Of a stretch of DNA of 16,805 nucleotides, positions 13,044 to 16,805 are shown in pieces (the stretch's first letter is position 1; each line of letters opens with the position of its first letter). This DNA is from WJLY01 sp964399265 (lineage in GTDB: Bacteria; Joyebacterota; Joyebacteria; Joyebacterales; Joyebacteraceae): the NCBI GenBank assembly GCA_964399265.1, contig CAYNQF010000059.1, positions 1-16,805 of the forward strand, read 5' to 3'. The notes beneath the pieces are model-generated. The model was not told where the DNA came from and did not search any database. It saw only the letters and a program-made list of their open reading frames with translations. A program made the position numbers and the translations under genes.

Positions 13044-16000
13044 GTGCCAGACATTCGCATAACCCTGAACGGCAAGGAAGTCGACGTACCGGCGGGCATC
13101 ACCATCCTGGAGGCCGCGAGGCTCCACGGGATCGAGATACCGACGCTCTGTCATGACGAGCAGCTCGAACCGTACGCCTCGTGCTGGCTCTGCGCCGTCC
13201 GGCTCGAGGGCATGAAGCGGTACGTGCCGTCGTGCGGGACGAAGGTCGCCCCCGGCATGAAGGTGCACACGCACTCCGAGGACGTCATCGCCGTCCGCCG
13301 GATGGCGCTGGAGCTCCTGCTGTCGAACCACAGGGGTGACTGCATCGCCCCGTGCAAGGCGACGTGCCCCGCGGGCGTCGACGTTCAGGGTTACATTGCG
13401 CTCATCGCCGAGCGGAAGTACAGCGCGGCGACCGCGCTCGTGAAGGAAGTGAACCCGTTCCCGCTCGCCATCGGCCGTGTGTGCACGCGGCCCTGCGAAG
13501 GCGAGTGCCGCAGGAACGCCATCGACGGCCCCGTCGCCATCGACTATCTGAAGCGCTTCGCGGCCGACTGGGACGCGCAGAGCGGAGACCCGTGGGTACC
13601 CGCCGTCGCGGCCGCGACGGGGAAGAGGATCGCCCTGGTGGGCGCCGGGCCCGCGAGCCTCACGGCCGCGTTCTACCTGGCGCAGCAGGGGCACCACTGC
13701 GTCGTCTTCGAGGCGCTCCCCAAGCCTGGCGGCATGCTTCGCTACGGCATCCCCGAGTACCGGCTTCCGAAGGCCACGCTCGACGTCGAGATCGGCCTCA
13801 TAACGGGGCTTGGGATCGAGGTCCGGTACGGGAAGGCCCTGGGCTGCGACTTCAGGCTCAAGGACCTCCTGGACGAAGGGTTCGATTCGGTCTTCCTCGG
13901 TCTGGGCGCGATGGGCAGCAGGTCGATGCGCGTGCCCGGCGAGGACCTGGAAGGCGTCTGGGCCGGAACCGAGTTCCTGAAGAAGATGGGGTTGGGGGAG
14001 AAGGTCGAGATCGGCCGCAGGGTCGCCATCATCGGCGGCGGCAACACGGCCATCGACGCGGCGCGGACCGCCTTGAGGCTCGGCGCCGAGAAGGTGACCA
14101 TCGTCTATCGCCGCTCGCGCCAGGAGATGCCGGCCTGGGACGTCGAGGTCGAGGCCGCGCTCCACGAGGGCGTCGAGATGCACTTCCTGGCCGCGCCCAC
14201 CAAGATCGAGGGCGACGGCCGCTGTGAGCGCCTCGAGTACATCAAGATGGAGCTGGGCGAGCCCGACGAGAGCGGACGCAGGCGTCCGGTTCCCATCGAG
14301 GGCTCCGAGTCGATCCTCGAGGTCGACAACGTCATAGCGGCCATCGGTCAGGTGCCCGACCTTTCCTGCATACACGACACCGCGTCGGCCGACGAGGGCT
14401 CTCTCGAGGCGAAGCTCGAGCTGACCAGATGGGGGACCATCGTCGCCGACGAGAAGACGGGGCTGACGTCGGTCGAGCGCATCTTCGCGGGCGGGGACGT
14501 CGTGAGGGGAGCGGCGACGGCCATCGAGGCCATCGCGGACGGTGGCAAGGCCGCGCACGCGATGAACAGGATGTTCGCCGGCGGCGACGTGTCGGCCGTG
14601 GAGCCCTTCTTCAACATCACCAAACCTCGCTGGGACGAGTATCCCAAGGAACTGCTGGAGTCTTACGAACGCAAGGCCCGCGCCGAGATGCCGGAACTCA
14701 AGCCCTCGACGCGCGTCAAGTCGTTCGACGAGACCGAGCTTGGGCTCACGGAGGAACAGGCGCTCGAGGAGACGACGCGCTGTCTCGAGTGCGGCTGCGT
14801 ATCGGCGTTCACCTGCAAGCTGCGCAGGTACTCCGCGGAATACGGCGCGTCGTACGACAGGTTCGGCGGCGAGGCCGTGGTCGACCCGCCCGATCTCCGT
14901 CATCCGTTCATTCGTCTCGAGCCCGAGAAGTGCGTGCTCTGCGCGCGCTGCATCCGCATCTGCGAGGACGTGCAGGGCGCTTCCGCGCTCGGTCTCTTCA
15001 GGCGCGGCTTCGTAGCGCAGATGAAGCCCGCCCTGGACCGTGCTCTCGCCGAGACCTCGTGCGAATCGTGCGGCCAGTGCGTGAACAGCTGCCCGACGGC
15101 GGCCCTTTCGGCGAAGTGCGAGGAGCCGAAGCCGGGGCCGTGGGCGCTCAGCCACGTCGTATCGACGTGCACGTTCTGCGGCACGGGCTGCTCGGTGTCG
15201 CTCGACGTGAAGGCGGGTGAACTCGTCGAGGTCACGCCGGGCGAGGGCATCACCGCGGGGAACCTGTGCGTTCGCGGCAAGTTCGGCATCGGCAACGCCC
15301 TGTCGCGCGAGCCGCTCCGGACGACCGCGCGCAAGAACGGAGAGGCTCCGGTCGAGGTGAGCCTCGAGGACGCTGTGAAGGCGGCCGGGAAGGGACTCAA
15401 GGCCGCGTCGGACGCGGTGGCGGTCGCGGGGAGCGCGCGCCTCACGAACGAGGAGGCAGCGGCGCTCGGAGAGCTGGGTCGCTCCGTCCTGGGGACGCAG
15501 TGGGTCGGCTCGTTCGGGCTCGAGCGCGAGGCGCCCGTCTTCGCAGCTCTGGGCCGGGCCTTCGGACGCGACGGCTCCACCGCCACGTTCGCAGACCTGC
15601 TCGAGGCGAACGTGATCCTGCTCCTGGACGCAGACATTGCCGAGGAGCAGACGGTGGCCGGCCTCCTCGTGCGGAAGGCCGTCAAGCGCGGCTCCAGGCT
15701 CTTCGTCGTCTCGCCCGAGAGGACGCGCATGGCGAAGCTGGCCGGCGACGACTGGATACAGGCGCCCCGCCGCTCGTACGGCGCGGCTCTGGGCGTCATG
15801 GTCGACGCGGTCGCTCCGGACTGCGAGGTTGCCGGCGGCATGGGTTACAGGGTCGAGGGGCTCTCGGCGCTTCGCAAGTCTCCCAGTCTCGCCGCGGGCT
15901 CGGTCGTTGCGGGTTCACGGGAGAGCCTGGCCGACGCTGCCCGCGAGTTCGCGGGAGCCGAACGCGCGGTGCTCGTGGCGAACGCCACCTCGTTCGAAGC

Positions 16001-16679
16001 GGCAACGGCCGTTCGCGACACCACGCTCGCGGCGGCGCTGGCCGCCTCCGCGGGTAAGGCCGGCGGGTACGGTTCGGGCGTCCTATTCCTGCGTGCCCGC
16101 GCGAATGGCCAGGGTCTGACGGACGCCGGGCTCGCTGCCGGCCGCCCGGACGATGCCGCGCTGTGGGATGCCTTCACGTCGGGCACGGTCAAGGCGGCGC
16201 TCATCGTCGGTGAGGACCCGGTCGGAGGCTCCGAGGACCCGGAGGCAGTGAGGGAAGCGCTCTCGAAGCTCGACTTCCTCGTCGTGGCCGACTCGTTCGA
16301 GACCGAGACCTCCGCGCTCGCGCACGTGACGCTGCCACTGTCGCTCCCGACGCACTCAGAGGGCACGTTCACCAACAGCGACGGGCGCGTGCAGCGCGTG
16401 GCGCCCGCGTTCGAGCCGCCCTTCGGCGCCTCGAATCTGGCGATCCTCTCCGCGCTCGCGGAGGCTCTCGGCAGGAAGCTCCCGAAGCGAAAGGCGCTCT
16501 TCCCTGGGGAGCCGCCCGCCGTCGAGGTGTCGGGCACGGTCGACGTGAGCCCGGCCGCCGACGCCGGGGCGCCGTCGCTCTTCGATCCCAGATGGGTCGA
16601 CGCGCTCGAGTCGGGCCTCTCCAGGTACGCCCTTGCGGTGGGCCTCCCGCCTCACGTGGTGCGGCGCCAGATCCGCTAG
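13044..16679 (+). CDS. Large fusion subunit: [2Fe-2S] + GltD/NfnB-like NADPH-FAD module + ferredoxin + NuoG/FDH-like tail (Stn-like)
   Basis: Domains in the 1211 residues: a [2Fe-2S] domain, Cys36/47/50/64; a GltD-type cluster domain, Cys100/104/108 and Cys147/151/155; a two-dinucleotide flavoprotein with VGAGPA at 199-204, GGGNTAID at 331-338 and YRRSRQEMPA at 355-364, the last typical of NADPH-binding GltD and NfnB; RCLECGC and CKLR (579-594); two [4Fe-4S] motifs, Cys630/633/636/640 and Cys673/676/679/683; a molybdopterin-type cluster, Cys709/712/716/742; then a NuoG/formate-dehydrogenase-like domain to about 1145. The tail keeps GEDPV and LPTHSEGTFTN but has no Cys or Sec where formate dehydrogenase has its catalytic residue, and Arg744 replaces the usual Lys. 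It probably joins NADPH to the NuoEF-like pair as in StnABC. A formate dehydrogenase call would be misleading. The start is GTG 13044, with GGAGAGGT upstream. Confidence 0.9.
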   Translation: MPDIRITLNGKEVDVPAGITILEAARLHGIEIPTLCHDEQLEPYASCWLCAVRLEGMKRYVPSCGTKVAPGMKVHTHSEDVIAVRRMALELLLSNHRGDCIAPCKATCPAGVDVQGYIALIAERKYSAATALVKEVNPFPLAIGRVCTRPCEGECRRNAIDGPVAIDYLKRFAADWDAQSGDPWVPAVAAATGKRIALVGAGPASLTAAFYLAQQGHHCVVFEALPKPGGMLRYGIPEYRLPKATLDVEIGLITGLGIEVRYGKALGCDFRLKDLLDEGFDSVFLGLGAMGSRSMRVPGEDLEGVWAGTEFLKKMGLGEKVEIGRRVAIIGGGNTAIDAARTALRLGAEKVTIVYRRSRQEMPAWDVEVEAALHEGVEMHFLAAPTKIEGDGRCERLEYIKMELGEPDESGRRRPVPIEGSESILEVDNVIAAIGQVPDLSCIHDTASADEGSLEAKLELTRWGTIVADEKTGLTSVERIFAGGDVVRGAATAIEAIADGGKAAHAMNRMFAGGDVSAVEPFFNITKPRWDEYPKELLESYERKARAEMPELKPSTRVKSFDETELGLTEEQALEETTRCLECGCVSAFTCKLRRYSAEYGASYDRFGGEAVVDPPDLRHPFIRLEPEKCVLCARCIRICEDVQGASALGLFRRGFVAQMKPALDRALAETSCESCGQCVNSCPTAALSAKCEEPKPGPWALSHVVSTCTFCGTGCSVSLDVKAGELVEVTPGEGITAGNLCVRGKFGIGNALSREPLRTTARKNGEAPVEVSLEDAVKAAGKGLKAASDAVAVAGSARLTNEEAAALGELGRSVLGTQWVGSFGLEREAPVFAALGRAFGRDGSTATFADLLEANVILLLDADIAEEQTVAGLLVRKAVKRGSRLFVVSPERTRMAKLAGDDWIQAPRRSYGAALGVMVDAVAPDCEVAGGMGYRVEGLSALRKSPSLAAGSVVAGSRESLADAAREFAGAERAVLVANATSFEAATAVRDTTLAAALAASAGKAGGYGSGVLFLRARANGQGLTDAGLAAGRPDDAALWDAFTSGTVKAALIVGEDPVGGSEDPEAVREALSKLDFLVVADSFETETSALAHVTLPLSLPTHSEGTFTNSDGRVQRVAPAFEPPFGASNLAILSALAEALGRKLPKRKALFPGEPPAVEVSGTVDVSPAADAGAPSLFDPRWVDALESGLSRYALAVGLPPHVVRRQIR

Positions 16680-16731
16680 GCCGCAGACTCACGCCGACTC
16701 TGTGGCGCGCTGCATTCCCACGCTCTTCCAC

Positions 16732-16770
16732 TTGACAGCCCCCCCTCATGCATGCCAGACTGGCGTGCGT
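16732..16770 (+). promoter_or_regulatory. Possible promoter overlapped by an inverted repeat, facing out of the window
   Basis: TTGACA (16732-16737) is followed after 18 nt by CAGACT (16756-16761), a poor -10 match. An inverted repeat, 16748-16757 with 16761-16770 around a GAC centre, covers the spacer and -10 region; two of its ten pairs are G-T. This arrangement would suit a repressor site for a gene beyond 16805. It might instead be the terminator of the redox operon, 68 nt after its stop, though no T tract follows. I see nothing else in 16680-16805. Confidence 0.35.
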
Positions 16771-16805
16771 CCTACCGGCATAGTCCCACCATAACTCCAC
16801 GACTC

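Noticed and set aside
12927..15155. A 742-residue open frame on the minus strand
   Set aside because: It is the antisense shadow of the large fusion subunit, with low-complexity composition and no domain.
13044..16679. Call as formate dehydrogenase alpha or as HydA [FeFe]-hydrogenase
   Set aside because: There is no Cys or Sec at the formate dehydrogenase active site and no H-cluster cysteine motifs. A GltD-like NADPH module is present instead.

Overview
This is a GC-rich bacterial segment holding 15 protein genes, 14 of them on the + strand. No tRNA, rRNA, CRISPR array or insertion sequence was recognised. The two-gene ADP-heptose module (positions 1875-3363) suggests a Gram-negative cell envelope with heptose-containing lipopolysaccharide or glycans. 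The ferredoxin-linked 2-oxoglutarate enzyme, ADP/GDP-forming succinyl-CoA synthetase and NuoEF-like flavin/Fe-S complex suggest an anaerobe. Codon and GC style and gene mix would fit an uncultured FCB-like or candidate-phylum bacterium, but the window alone does not fix the taxonomy.

Layout. 1-1730: a gene-free structured stretch, a DUF3467 gene on the minus strand, a divergent promoter region, and a 287-residue protein made of three repeats resembling DUF4046, closed by a strong GC hairpin. 1754-3412: a promoter, then rfaE1 (heptose-7-phosphate kinase) and rfaE2 (heptose-1-phosphate adenylyltransferase), overlapping by 8 nt, then hairpins. 3471-5015: a promoter, a leader of about 200 nt with an elaborate stem-loop and two competing hairpins, then a COG2403-type nucleotide-binding protein related to cyclic 2,3-diphosphoglycerate synthetase. 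5089-10523: a tight operon sucC-sucD-korD-korA-korB-korC-ndk. 10600-16679: three large redox genes, a NuoE-like, a NuoF/HydB-like, and a 1211-residue fusion subunit. 16680-16805: a possible promoter with an overlapping inverted repeat for a gene outside the window.

How it fits together. KorDABC interconverts 2-oxoglutarate and succinyl-CoA with ferredoxin. SucCD interconverts succinyl-CoA and succinate with nucleotide phosphorylation. Ndk can equilibrate the nucleoside triphosphate made. The three redox genes look like an electron-bifurcating transhydrogenase of the HydBC/Bfu superfamily, closest in my reading to the Sporomusa-type Nfn (StnABC): a NuoEF-like NADH/flavin module plus a GltD/NfnB-like NADPH module in the large subunit. 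The large subunit also carries a NuoG/formate-dehydrogenase-like tail with no catalytic Cys or Sec. Such a complex could exchange electrons between NADH, NADPH and the ferredoxin used by Kor. This functional picture is inference from domains and gene order. It is the most interesting system in the window.
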